DNA from: Maylandia zebra
Taxonomy: Eukaryota > Chordata > Actinopteri > Cichliformes > Cichlidae
Length of the DNA stretch: 64,000 nt
Reading direction: 5' to 3'
Assembly (NCBI RefSeq): GCF_041146795.1
Contig: NC_135170.1
Location: 24,546,033-24,610,032, forward strand
How positions within the stretch are numbered: position 1 is the stretch's first letter; the number at the start of each line of letters is the position of its first letter. The translations under genes were made by a program, and so were the position numbers. Positions 56,101 to 64,000 of the stretch are shown piece after piece. The notes under the pieces were generated by a model. That model had not been told where the DNA came from. It saw only the letters and a program-made list of their open reading frames with translations, and searched no databases.

Positions 56101-56603
56101 CCACTTCTCTCTCCAACAGTCCCGAGGCACCTAAACCAGCCGCTGTAGCACTTAATCGTTTTATGGTGTCACGATTCTCTATCACACATGTTTGCGACTC
56201 CCAGATGAGCTCAGCAAAAGGTAAAAATGCCTTTTAGTCCAACTTGTAGTAAAAGTTTCACTAAAATTGTGACACTCCACTAAACGTCACCTCAGTTTAA
56301 AACACTGATCCTACTTTGGCTATTGAAAGATGGCTTCCATTGTAATGTTGTAAGCAAAGATCCACATGCAGCTAATATAAACAGCTGAAAGACAAAGTGG
56401 ATTTAAAGATTCCTAAAATCTAATATTTAAGTGCTAATATTTGCAGCGATGTGGCTTATTACACAGACAAAGTAGATCTAGGGCATTCCTGGTTAAATTG
56501 TTTTTGTTGTGAAGTTGGTAAATAAATAAATATAATATTTTTACCTTCTATTTCCAATCTCTTGTGTCCCACAGGGAACAGTGACGATAACCCAAAAGAC
56601 TGA
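29092..56603 (+). CDS. aatk: Apoptosis-associated tyrosine kinase / lemur kinase 1, complete
   Basis: Fourteen coding exons with GT-AG borders and matching phases join to 1,604 codons (human AATK is about 1,370). The order is: N-terminus [16 protein letters not shown], membrane segment at residues ~32-55 followed by CLCC-KK (possible palmitoylation site), and kinase domain ~127-395. The gene then has a ~1,100-residue acidic, Ser-rich tail, a PP1-docking-like KAVSF at ~1452-1456 and the conserved end RFSITHV. Kinase motifs are GNGWFG (131-136), VVVK155, HSDLALRN (usual HRD replaced by HSD), DYG (270-272, for DFG) and APELIDE. These departures are typical of lemur kinases. Family knowledge: neuronal endosomal kinase acting in membrane traffic and neurite growth. 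Only the a/b paralogue is unclear. A further in-frame ATG lies 27 bp upstream (29065). Confidence 0.96.
29147..40673 (+). other. aatk intron 1 (11.5 kb)
   Basis: No other gene is recognised in this long first intron. It is a mix of AT-rich DNA and short frames without domains. A 33-base stretch near 30,465 repeats one near 27,689 outside the gene. Confidence 0.6.
40674..40807 (+). CDS. aatk: aatk exon 2, membrane segment
   Basis: This encodes [13 protein letters not shown], then the hydrophobic segment [19 protein letters not shown], then [12 protein letters not shown]. The acceptor is TGTTGCAG and the donor GTGAGC. It ends in phase 0. Confidence 0.95.
41095..41350 (+). mobile_element. Tc1-like transposase remnant
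   Basis: Broken frames read [19 protein letters not shown], then TWWRP, then [20 protein letters not shown]. The order and spacing follow the ESKFEIF...VRRRVGE...KIDGI region of Tc1 transposases. It is inactive. Confidence 0.5.
41485..41595 (+). repeat. 3' tail of a fish LINE/SINE family
   Basis: The sequence ttgccttacaatgtaaagc, cccttgaggcaactgttgtg and tggtgctatataata, followed by ttgaattgaact-type tandem ends, is a very common fish retroposon tail. No coding part is attached. Confidence 0.6.
42159..42202. repeat. Perfect 19-bp inverted repeat with 6-nt loop
   Basis: Arms 42,159-42,177 and 42,184-42,202 are exact reverse complements, separated by ccctga. In the aatk pre-mRNA this would form a 19-bp hairpin. 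The arm begins taaagacactg and ends ttgtccag. Outside the arms the pairing stops, so the structure is too short for a standard microRNA precursor. Confidence 0.9.
44727..44868 (+). CDS. aatk: aatk exon 3
   Basis: This encodes [20 protein letters not shown] and onward to [20 protein letters not shown], the conserved linker between membrane segment and kinase. It ends in phase 1 at GTAAGA. Confidence 0.95.
44869..49331 (+). other. aatk intron 3
   Basis: Apart from an antisense LINE fragment at 45.5-46.0 kb and a GT-rich run near 47.9 kb, nothing is recognised. The GC-richer part near 48.5-48.8 kb gives a 171-codon frame without a known domain. It could also be an unannotated regulatory region. 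Confidence 0.45.
45540..46010 (-). mobile_element. RTE-type LINE reverse transcriptase fragment
   Basis: Minus-strand frames contain [22 protein letters not shown] sequence, then [20 protein letters not shown], then [11 protein letters not shown], then an FKYL-like block. This is the thumb side of the reverse transcriptase of RTE/Rex3-like fish LINEs as I recall. It is truncated and frameshifted, antisense to aatk. Confidence 0.6.
49332..49411 (+). CDS. aatk: aatk exon 4, glycine loop
   Basis: This encodes [20 protein letters not shown] and NGWFGK, the ATP-binding loop. It ends in phase 0. Confidence 0.96.
49764..49882 (+). CDS. aatk: aatk exon 5, catalytic lysine
   Basis: This encodes [20 protein letters not shown] (Lys of VVVK) and [13 protein letters not shown] (helix C). 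It ends in phase 2. Confidence 0.96.
49976..50063 (+). CDS. aatk: aatk exon 6
   Basis: This encodes [20 protein letters not shown] and LLVMEFCPM, through the hinge of the kinase. It ends in phase 0. Confidence 0.96.
50201..50334 (+). CDS. aatk: aatk exon 7
   Basis: This encodes [20 protein letters not shown] and [20 protein letters not shown], up to the catalytic loop. It ends in phase 2; the split codon makes the Ser of HSD. Confidence 0.96.
50427..50506 (+). ncRNA. mir338: microRNA mir-338 in aatk intron 7
   Basis: The 3p arm (50,474-50,495) matches mature miR-338-3p over all 22 nt as I recall it, with seed CCAGCAU. The 5p arm (from 50,436) reads AACAACAUCCUGGUGCUG, one base off human miR-338-5p in this stretch. 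The arms pair to a hairpin with a ~20-nt loop. It lies in the sense strand of aatk between exons 7 and 8, as in mammals, so it should be co-transcribed with its host. Known role: neuronal and oligodendrocyte differentiation. Confidence 0.95.
51044..51128 (+). CDS. aatk: aatk exon 8, catalytic loop and DYG
   Basis: This encodes [20 protein letters not shown] and GLSHSRYK. Catalytic Asp and Asn are present and DFG is DYG. It ends in phase 0. Confidence 0.96.
51210..51331 (+). CDS. aatk: aatk exon 9, activation segment
   Basis: This encodes [20 protein letters not shown] and [10 protein letters not shown]. It ends in phase 2 at GTGAGT. Confidence 0.96.
51520..51669 (+). CDS. aatk: aatk exon 10
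   Basis: This encodes [20 protein letters not shown] and [17 protein letters not shown], the kinase C-lobe. It ends in phase 2. Confidence 0.96.
52367..55658 (+). CDS. aatk: aatk exon 11, giant tail exon
   Basis: This is a single 3,292-nt exon. It finishes the kinase ([20 protein letters not shown]) and encodes nearly the whole disordered tail. Recognisable lemur-kinase blocks are [33 protein letters not shown], acidic runs, GPLDLS and the PP1-docking-like [17 protein letters not shown] at its end. The donor GTACAA is preceded by CAG. Confidence 0.97.
55747..55927 (+). CDS. aatk: aatk exon 12
   Basis: This encodes [20 protein letters not shown] and an acidic, Gln/Pro-rich stretch. The donor is GTGAGG in phase 1. 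Confidence 0.9.
56017..56220 (+). CDS. aatk: aatk exon 13
   Basis: This encodes [20 protein letters not shown] and [17 protein letters not shown], the conserved C-terminal motif. The donor is GTAAAA in phase 1. Confidence 0.92.
56575..56603 (+). CDS. aatk: aatk exon 14, stop
   Basis: The acceptor GTCCCACAG is followed by GNSDDNPKD and TGA at 56,601-56,603. Confidence 0.85.
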
Positions 56604-57560
56604 GAGTGCCGTGCCACCACGATGAGAGAAGGTCGATTCCAGGTTCTTCTCAACACAGAAAAAGCAGCATTATTATATCTAGATGTTTTACAGAGTTTTA
56701 TTTTTTAATCGACCTTTGGGGCATCTGACCCTGGTGACCCTTTATGAGACAGTGCCTCATATTGTAGTGAAGTACCCCGAATGATTTGCACACTATTATT
56801 ATTATTTTATTTATTTTTTATGACGAAAGAGCAATAGCTGCACGGATAGCAACCTAAAGTGGATACAAAGCGAAGTGTTATTGTCTGCAGAAATAGAAAT
56901 GTTAGTTTTGACACGCAGTATTTATTTGCTAAATGCGGCATCAGTTCCTTTTCGTGACCTTACAGTTCTTTTGATTTGTGAATTATAAAAATAATCCCCC
57001 CAAAAAAGGAAAAAGAAAAAAAAAAGCGAAATGACAGACATAGCTGCTCCTCTCATTGGCTGCCTTTGTCCATCTGCTTACCATCTGGCATTTTCTGGCA
57101 ACTTAAGACTGTTACGGCTCTCATTGTTGGTGCCAGAAAACAGTGCTTGATGGTTGTTACATAAGAAACTACAATGGATTTTCAAACAAAATATTTGACT
57201 TCAATGAAAAGTTATATCTGGTGATGATGGTGGAGCTGGAGGTGCTTCATCCTAATTTCTCACGTTATCCAAATCACCATTGTGGGACTTTGTGGATTTA
57301 ATGTTAATGGCAACATAATACAGAAAACCAGGATGTTACCACTACCATATTCTCCACCACTCACTCTAGTTAATGACAACCCACGGCTCTCCACACCTTT
57401 CTGAAGCACTTTGTGTTCCCCATGTTGCTCTTCGTGTCCACATTCTGCAACGAATCAGCTGAACAATGAGATTCCCCCCATTAGTGTCCATGTGCCGTTT
57501 ATAGATTTAGGGTTGTTGGGTTTTTTTTGTTTTTTTTAATAAATTTGATCATCAGTAGAA
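56604..57560 (+). other. aatk 3' UTR
   Basis: This is non-coding sequence after the stop. The first well-placed AATAAA is at 57,538-57,543, giving a 3' UTR of about 950 nt. Use of a later signal is possible. Confidence 0.6.
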
Positions 57561-58688
57561 CGACTTTAAAAGGGACTTAGATGTGTCACCACTGTTGAGT
57601 GGTGTCAGTATCAACATGCCAGTTATAAATGTTGAATGTCAGTTATCATTTCCGAGCATCTTTTCTACATCTAGGTCTTGGTCTCATCCATTATGCATCT
57701 GTTATGTTAGTGCTGAATGAACCGGGTATGAGGTGATAAGGGAATGAAAAAAAAAAGACATTCAAAATAGGACAATTGTATGAATCCTATATCAACATGT
57801 AGCAGGTAGCTTGACTTGAATTACTACTGCTGTATCGGCAGCTCACTCCCCCCTCTCTATCCTCCTGTAGCTCCAAGTGCCAATTCAGTTTCCTCTTTCC
57901 TTGCCTTTGAAGTTCTGCAAGAAGAGAAAACATTGCTAGTATTTTTGTATAGAGAATTTGAAGAAGATGCAATCCAGGATGATAGTCTCTCAAATTTGCC
58001 AAAGAGATATTTCAAAGCCCATTGGCTAAAGTGGCAGACGCCTTTGGAGAAGGTGAGGTGGGTTGTTCTATGCACCGGTAGTAACATCATTGCTGTTTCC
58101 ATTCATCCCTCACTCACGGCTGTTGTACTATCCAAAACAAATAAATCCAAATACTTTTCCCCCTCTTGTGTCTGTGATATATTTATCTGCATTAATGTCA
58201 ACAAGTGCAAAACAAACAAAACACAACACATAAAAGTATGAAGTCTGTGCCCATATGGATTTATTTTGGACAAGTTAATTTACATGCATGCTCTGCACGG
58301 TACAGATATAATACAAACAGAGAGACATGGACGAGGTGAGGGCTATATAAAAGTTAAAAAAAATGCATTTGAAACTTGATTCTTAAATGAGCTATGTAGT
58401 AAAAGCATGACCGCAATTCTCAGTGGAAACGACTCATCCACAAAAGGTGTTTGTGACGTAACAGTTTATTTCCTGGAGACTAAGAGGCATTTCAGCTCAT
58501 TCATACAACACATTCTTACTTTTCAACCACACTTTCAGCACTAACCCCATACAGCATATTGTAGAAAAGAAAAACATGCCTCTAATCTTGTGTCCCAGGT
58601 GAGTGTACTGCAAAATACTGAGAACAAATGATCAAAGCTATGATAATACTGTACCTTATCTGATAAGCTACCACCCCCTCTAAGCTGA

Positions 58689-58730
<42 letters not shown>

Positions 58731-59628
58731 AAACAAACCTCCTGGCAATCTGGCAGCTTAGATATTACTGAAATTTGAACATAAGGAAAGAGTAGCAGTT
58801 TATTCCCGTGTTATACCTGTGGAAATGCGCCTGCACTGTACGAAAGCTTGCTCAAGCCAAAGAAAGTGAAATAATCCCATCAACGTTTTCAGTAATATAA
58901 AAATACAAATAGAACTGTGATGCATATTCCCTCAAACCACTTTACAGAACAAAATGGATATCGCCATATGTATATAAAGAAAAAACAAACAAAAAAAAGA
59001 ACACCTAGAAGGCACAGTTCCCACATTGAAAATCTGGGTATACTGTATCACAACTAGTCAATATATAATTCTATACTATTACCTAACAAAAGCAAAATTA
59101 TAGTTTACTCATCGCCTGTCAGGGTTCAACCATCAGTCTGAGTATTCAAATTACTCAGTTCACATTACAGCAATGTGTGGTAGACTGTTTACAACCATCC
59201 TTTTCTCGTTTTCTCAGCTCATGTAAGCAACTATTGCAGTGTGCCCCTCCACTGATACTTAATTCAAATAATCCTCCAGTGAAAGTTACAGTGTAAAGTG
59301 TTGCAGAAACCAAAAAAATAGCATAACAGAAGTACAGATAAATATTAATGTATTGGCATCACTAGTAAAACTTATTAGCAATACCTTATTCACAATTGGT
59401 ATGATCTAAATAATTAAATCTAACTGTCACACTGTTCTGACTAAAACATTCAATGTTTCGTGAAAGCATTCGCAAAAAACATTGATGGGAAATTCTTTAA
59501 GTGAATTTCCACAGCCACTGGGCCCTCTTGCGATAACGTTATACAACTGAAACCTGCCAGTGTTGGCCATTATCTCTTGCTTTTTAAAAAGGAAAGGCCC
59601 GCGAGGGTAAAAAGGGGGCAGCAGGCTG
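57561..59628. other. Convergent 3' region between aatk and baiap2
   Basis: No coding exon is recognised. On the minus strand AATAAA occurs at several places (for example 58,260-58,265), so the baiap2 3' UTR may cover much of this stretch. The plus-strand frame at 57816-58241 has no known domain. Confidence 0.45.
58695..58724. repeat. (AT)n microsatellite
   Basis: This is an uninterrupted AT run of about 30 bp, probably inside the baiap2 3' UTR. Confidence 0.9.
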
Positions 59629-59698
59629 CTAGTAGAAGATGGGTGCAGCTCGGTCATCAGAGAAGGAAGGCCGGAGGTAGACCTCCAGGGAACGGTCA
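59629..59698 (-). CDS. baiap2: baiap2 terminal exon, WH2-like end
   Basis: The acceptor is CTCCCCACAG. The exon opens with one base of a split Ser codon and then encodes 22 residues ending VYLRPSFSDDRAAPIFY and TAG (59,629-59,631). The pattern VxL(R/K)P...DR(S/A)AP is the actin-binding WH2-like end of some IRSp53 and IRTKS isoforms. Confidence 0.65.
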
Positions 59699-62600
59699 CT
59701 GTGGGGAGAGGAGGGGTGAGACAAGACTTATAGTTAGCTTGAGCAAAGTACAAGATCTAGATGGTTAATTATGTAACCACACCCAAAGACTTCTACCTTC
59801 CTAAAGTTTCCAACAGTAAGTTGAGCAAAAAGTTGCAGTTTTGTGAGATTTAGCAAGCATATGATGAACAAATTCTAATTAAATAGCGTGTTATAGGCAT
59901 GCATGAAGGGTTAGTGTCTTCTCTGTATGATGTTGGGTTACACACAGAAAGAAAAAAAAAATACATAAATTAAAATATAAAAGTACTTCTTTTACAACCC
60001 AAGGCCTGCTGGATTGACAGAACCAAGTGATGCCAACTCCAAAGAGGCCAAAGGACAGAAAAGACCAGCTATTCCCCGCGTCTTAACTGCAGCCAGACAG
60101 CCAATGACAACAATGAGAACCAGACAGTAATAGAGAGCAGAAGATAAGAGACTGCTTGGCTGAAAGGCGATGGAGACTGGTGGACTTACGGAGGTCCTGT
60201 TCCCTCAGAACCGGGACAATTCTGGACCCAAACTGGAAGGTAAAAAGAACTTTTGGATTTGAATGGCTCATCTCTCAGATCATGCATGGGTCACATTTTG
60301 TAAGGACACTGGTTAGTCTGGTGCAATGCATACATACTGAAACTGATAACAGTACACGACTGAAATGGGGGATGCAAAACAGAGGTACGCACTTCATGCT
60401 CAACATGCCATACTGTATACAGCACTCTACAATCCTTTCAAATTGCAAAGCTCACTGGGAACAAATCTGACAGTAAATAAAAATAAATAAAATCAACCGC
60501 ACGTCTGCAAAAAATGTGTGCACTGCTGTTTATATGACCCAAATACAACTCAAGCACAAGTAAGTCAAAATCATATTTAAAAAACAACCAAAGAGAAGGA
60601 AAGCAGGCAGGCAGAGTTCAGGTCAAAGTGCACACAACACCACCTCACACACCAACAGGCTATCAAGAGCAGCACAGATGTTACAGGTGCTTGGGGGAGT
60701 GAGTAAGGATGAAACCGCATGCACCGAACAGAGTTGTGGCTTGAAATGAGTCACAGGTAGGTGTTGGTTTTGAGAGGGAAAAGTGAAAAATAAAAAGAAT
60801 CAGTTCTGAGCCGAACAAGGAAATTATCATCGACAGAACAGATTTCTCGTTAGACCACACTGTTTATTAATATATAGATGTATGTTTTATTTAGAATACC
60901 TTTGTAAAAATTCACCATACATTCAAGGTCAAATCTCAATATTACATTTTCTGGTTTCCCTCCACAGCATGCATAAGATAAACACTTCAACTAATCAGCA
61001 GGTTTCATTGTTTCTGGAAATATGTAAATTTTTTAATTTAATAATAATATTTATTATTATTATTATCATTGATTTGATTTGATTTTTTACAAGGACAATA
61101 TATTTTTTAAAAAAAAAAAGAAAAGACCAAAAAAATAAATTAAAAAAACAACAAAAAAAACTACATAGCCACTCAGGGAATACAATCATAAACACTGAAA
61201 GCTGCAGAAGCTGTGGTTATTATTTAACCTAAAACTAATTCACAGCTGTTATTGGGGATACTCAACAAAAGATCATGGACCCTTCCAAGCTAACTGTACC
61301 TTCAGGATTAGAAGAAAAAAAGTGGGGGGGGAAAAGGAAAGAACAAAAAAGAAGACAAAACTGAAGGTTACAGGAGTGAGGCGTTTTATTTAAGTAATAA
61401 CTGTGGCAGCAGGTTCAGGAAAGGATGGCAAAAAGAGGGTTTGTGTTGACAAAAGTGGGAATTTTAATTTAATTTGCTTTTCTTTTTTTTTACTATACCA
61501 TGTGATGACCAAAAATACAGTGCAATTTAGTGGACGGACAGAAACAATTTATATTTAGCTATATATAATGTTTAATATTGAAGCTCAATTAAAAAAAATG
61601 CTTCATCGCAGATAAAATCTGTATTAAATAGAAAAAAAAAAAGCAAAATAAGGCATATATGACACACCCTCTGGGCGGCAAATAAAATCTAGCACTGACA
61701 CGAGGAAGCACAGCAGGACGTAGGGGAACTCTCAGAATGGAAACAGAGTAATCTGCCGTGCAGCCTTACTTTGAACAAAGCTTTTTGAGCGTGTATGTGT
61801 TTGGTGGGAAATCAATAATATTGGGCCCACTTGTGCTTAAAAAGGCCATTCAGTCAGTGGCTTTAGTACATCGACATTGAAGTCTTTTGGCACTTGTACA
61901 GTACATGAATGTCCTTTAGTTTGACAAAATGACACAACCATGTACATGCATGAAAGATAAGCAGTAGCAAAGGCAGTCTCTTGCGAGATCAGTCCGTGAT
62001 GGTGGACTGTGATAGCGAATTCAGAGTCCATATCGCTGCATGCCGAGCAGGTAGGCCCCGCTCTGGCTCTCTCGCTCAACGCAATCCTCCACCCACCAAC
62101 CGCTACTGTCCACACCGACACCACCACCAGCAGCACCCCAGGACGGACGGAAGGAGGAAAGGAGGGACCCGGGGAGGAAGAGAGGACAGAAAGGAGGGAT
62201 GAAACTGGCCTCTTCCATTCGGAGAAGGGGTGTGTGTGGAGGCAGAGGAGAAGAGGTGGAGATAATTGGACAGGAGGGAGGCTAAGAAGGGGGAAAGATG
62301 GGGGGGAGGGGGGGGGAAGAGGCCCCTGTGCTATCCGGAGCTGTCTGTTTCTGTCTGTATGTCTGTTCTCACACAGTCGAAATCAATTTGCCATCAGGAC
62401 TGTCACTGTGGAACAAAGAGAGAAGGAAGCTTGCCAGGTCGGACACACTCAGAGAGAAATGGAGAAAGACAAGACAGGCACAAGGCGGCAGAGTAGAGTT
62501 TAGGAGAAGGGCAGGTGGGGTCAGGAAATCTATTTTGCCCCACCCACAGCTACAACTCCAAACACACCTGCCATAATCAAGAAGATTGGACTTCCAATTC

Positions 62601-63912
62601 CCTCATCAACACTTTTACGCAGATATGTTTGCTGATATTGTTGTGCATATTTTGATTGTGTTTGACTCGACCAGTCTTTGAAAAACAGACAAACCCAATA
62701 TGTTGCTGTTGATGAGAAAATCATCAAGTCATCTCCTTAGCTGGAGGGATGCAGTATTAGTCTGTTGGGGTGAATACACCCTGCAGGACAGAGTTGTCTC
62801 AAAATACTGATACAGAAAGAAAAATACACACACATTTAGAGCAGACAGGAGTATGTAAAACATCTTGACACTGGTGCCCAAAGCCCCAGGCTGACAAGCA
62901 GTGATGACTGAGATGAAGTCAGCGTGATGTCTACTGTCACAACATGTAATCCACCAAACACCAGGACATTTCTCCTCCCTCCCACTCTCACACGTACACA
63001 CATTTACAGACAGGTATATACGCAAAGATGCACTCCCTGATCGGACAGAAACAGGCACAGCATAATTCTGAATCTTAACCTCACATTACCCTGACGAGTC
63101 AGCAAGGACTTGTTTAGAGTTAAAACACAATGGATCAAAAAAAAAAATCACTTTGTCAATACACTGATACTGACCCTGCTCAACTTTAACAAGCTACTTA
63201 AAAAGTAAAGAAGAGCAAAGAGGAAAGGATAAAGACGACACAAGAAATAATATTTAAAGCAAACACTGCATACATACAGTATGGCAAAGTTGCAAATTTT
63301 AAATTCTATGGCAGAGCAGGACTTTTGTTCTCGTTAGTTTAGAAACAATTAGTGGATGAAGAGATCAGTGGCCTACTGTCAAAGTTGTGTCAAAAAAAAA
63401 GAAAGAAAAAAGGCCAAATTTATCCAAGATTGACAGTTTGAAATCAGTAGTGAACTACCGTCTTTGGGATTATTGGCAAAAGATGAATAAATAAAATAAA
63501 ATAATAGTATAAAATAGATAAATAAGTAAATAAAAACACTCCTGCACATAAAAAAAAATCAAAAACACACTAAATAAATTAAAAAGAGTAATAAAAGTAG
63601 ATTTACAGAACAATTGAGCTTTGTTACCACTAACTCGGGCATCACACTTCGATCCATACTGACTTTGTGATGACCCCAGTACTAGTAGGTTTTTTTTCCT
63701 CAGTAAAATAAATTTTATCTGTTTAGAAAGCAGTGAAAGTATGCTACATTTAAATTGGGATATGCGCATGTTCAGCAGTTGCCTTGCTGCCTCGAGTGTC
63801 AAGTGTTTCAGATGGCAGTAGCAGTCATACATTATCGATCAATACTTAGTAGGTAGGGCAAAAAAGGCACTTACCTTGTGGCAAAGCGACCATCATAATC
63901 CTCAATAGCAGG
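59629..63912 (-). CDS. baiap2: BAR/IMD adaptor protein 2 (IRSp53), C-terminal exons only
   Basis: The family protein has an IMD domain, an SH3 domain and a variable C-terminus; it bends membranes and links Rac/Cdc42 to actin at filopodia and synapses. Only the end lies in the window. Exon 63,875-63,912 encodes PAIEDYDGRFAT, close to VPAFSQGLDDYGARSMS after the human SH3 domain (from memory). Spliced in matching phase to 59,629-59,698 it continues into VYLRPSFSDDRAAPIFY, which aligns with the IRSp53-family end HVQLKPTVTNDRSAPLLS. Two more exons between them give other ends. In mammals BAIAP2 is the neighbour of AATK in convergent orientation, as here. IMD and SH3 exons lie beyond 64,000. Confidence 0.7.
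60190..60232 (-). CDS. baiap2: Possible alternative baiap2 exon with short tail
   Basis: The acceptor is TTTTTACCTTCCAG and the donor GTAAGT. Joined to exon 63,875-63,912 in phase it reads SLGPELSRF and then TGA (60,205-60,207). The human isoform ends in ADVEVARF as I recall, so length and final RF agree. The exon can thus switch the C-terminus. Confidence 0.45.
60233..62020. other. baiap2 intron
   Basis: No exon is recognised here. The sequence is A-rich with several poly-A runs and short frames. Confidence 0.4.
62021..62105 (-). CDS. baiap2: Candidate alternative baiap2 terminal exon
   Basis: An acceptor GTGTGGACAG precedes a frame that continues the same split Ser codon and encodes SGWWVEDCVERESQSGAYL and then LGMQRYGL before TGA (62,021-62,023). 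A pyrimidine-rich tract lies 50-90 bp upstream but the bases just before the AG are G-rich, so the site is weak. The human S/SG start of one isoform tail is similar only in its first residues. Confidence 0.3.
62106..63874. other. baiap2 intron
   Basis: This holds a strongly purine-rich plus strand at 62,150-62,330 (ggagg and gaagagg repeats). No exon is recognised in the rest. Confidence 0.4.
63875..63912 (-). CDS. baiap2: baiap2 exon after the SH3 region
   Basis: This 38-nt exon has acceptor CTTGTTTTTTCAG and donor AAG/GTAAGT, both strong. It starts in phase 0 and encodes PAIEDYDGRFAT, then two bases of a split codon. All three downstream exons open with the one base that completes it. Confidence 0.7.
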
Positions 63913-64000
63913 CTGAAAAAACAAGTGTTAAGCAGTCATTGTGTGCTCATAGACCCACTACTGAATTATCTGCTGTATTTAAATACAAACACTAGATGGC

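Noticed and set aside
57816..58241. 141-codon plus-strand frame downstream of aatk
   Set aside because: It has no known domain, lies in the convergent 3' region and shows no splice link to either gene.
62009..62503. 164-codon plus-strand frame
   Set aside because: It is produced by a purine-rich, low-complexity strand (Gly/Arg/Glu repeats) within the baiap2 intron; no domain is seen.

Overview
The window is teleost genomic DNA, most likely from a spiny-rayed fish. The evidence is the immunoglobulin light-chain segments of fish type, an intron-rich vertebrate kinase gene, and many fish transposon families. All calls come from reading the sequence; no database search was run.

The left part (about 0.3-26.1 kb) is an immunoglobulin light-chain cluster. 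Everything that can be oriented is transcribed from the minus strand. It holds seven two-exon V segments (leader about 40 nt plus V exon), at about 0.3, 6.6, 11.4, 13.0, 17.0, 18.6 and 20.2 kb. Six look intact. The one at 0.3 kb has lost its start codon and has a frameshift in CDR1. Two V relics (18.0 and 19.6 kb) are also present. Each V segment is followed by a recombination signal (RSS) with a 12-bp spacer. One constant (C) exon lies at 9.4-9.7 kb, but an in-frame stop cuts off its Cys-bearing tail. A second C exon survives only as its first ~60 bp at 26.0 kb. The DNA that normally lies 3' of the C exon recurs at about 5.1-5.8, 14.9, 21.9-22.3 and 25.6 kb without an intact C exon, so this looks like a decaying series of V-(J)-C cassettes. 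I could not find a J segment. V framework sequences such as ATMDCNLGTVT and YYCKTWDSSVNEY, and the 12-bp spacers, best fit the teleost sigma (L2) isotype, from memory. V5 and V6 are copies created by a recent ~1.59-kb tandem duplication.

The cluster is littered with mobile elements. They include a 2.3-kb THAP/DDE plus YqaJ-type DNA transposon with an AT target duplication, a hAT-like MITE, and a TA-flanked MITE. There are two solo-LTR-like elements with perfect target duplications (GGTT and ATTAC), Tc1-like remnants and several LINE fragments.

The middle part (29.0-56.6 kb, plus strand) is a complete aatk (LMTK1) gene. It has 14 coding exons that join in frame to 1,604 codons and encode a membrane-anchored kinase with a very long acidic tail. 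Intron 7 holds mir-338 in sense orientation, as in mammals. Intron 2 holds a perfect 19-bp inverted repeat with a 6-nt loop.

The right end (59.6-63.9 kb, minus strand) carries the 3' end of a gene converging on aatk. Its exon peptides and splice phases match the C-terminus of baiap2 (IRSp53), the neighbour of AATK in mammals. Three alternative terminal exons can be proposed. The rest of baiap2 lies beyond the right edge.
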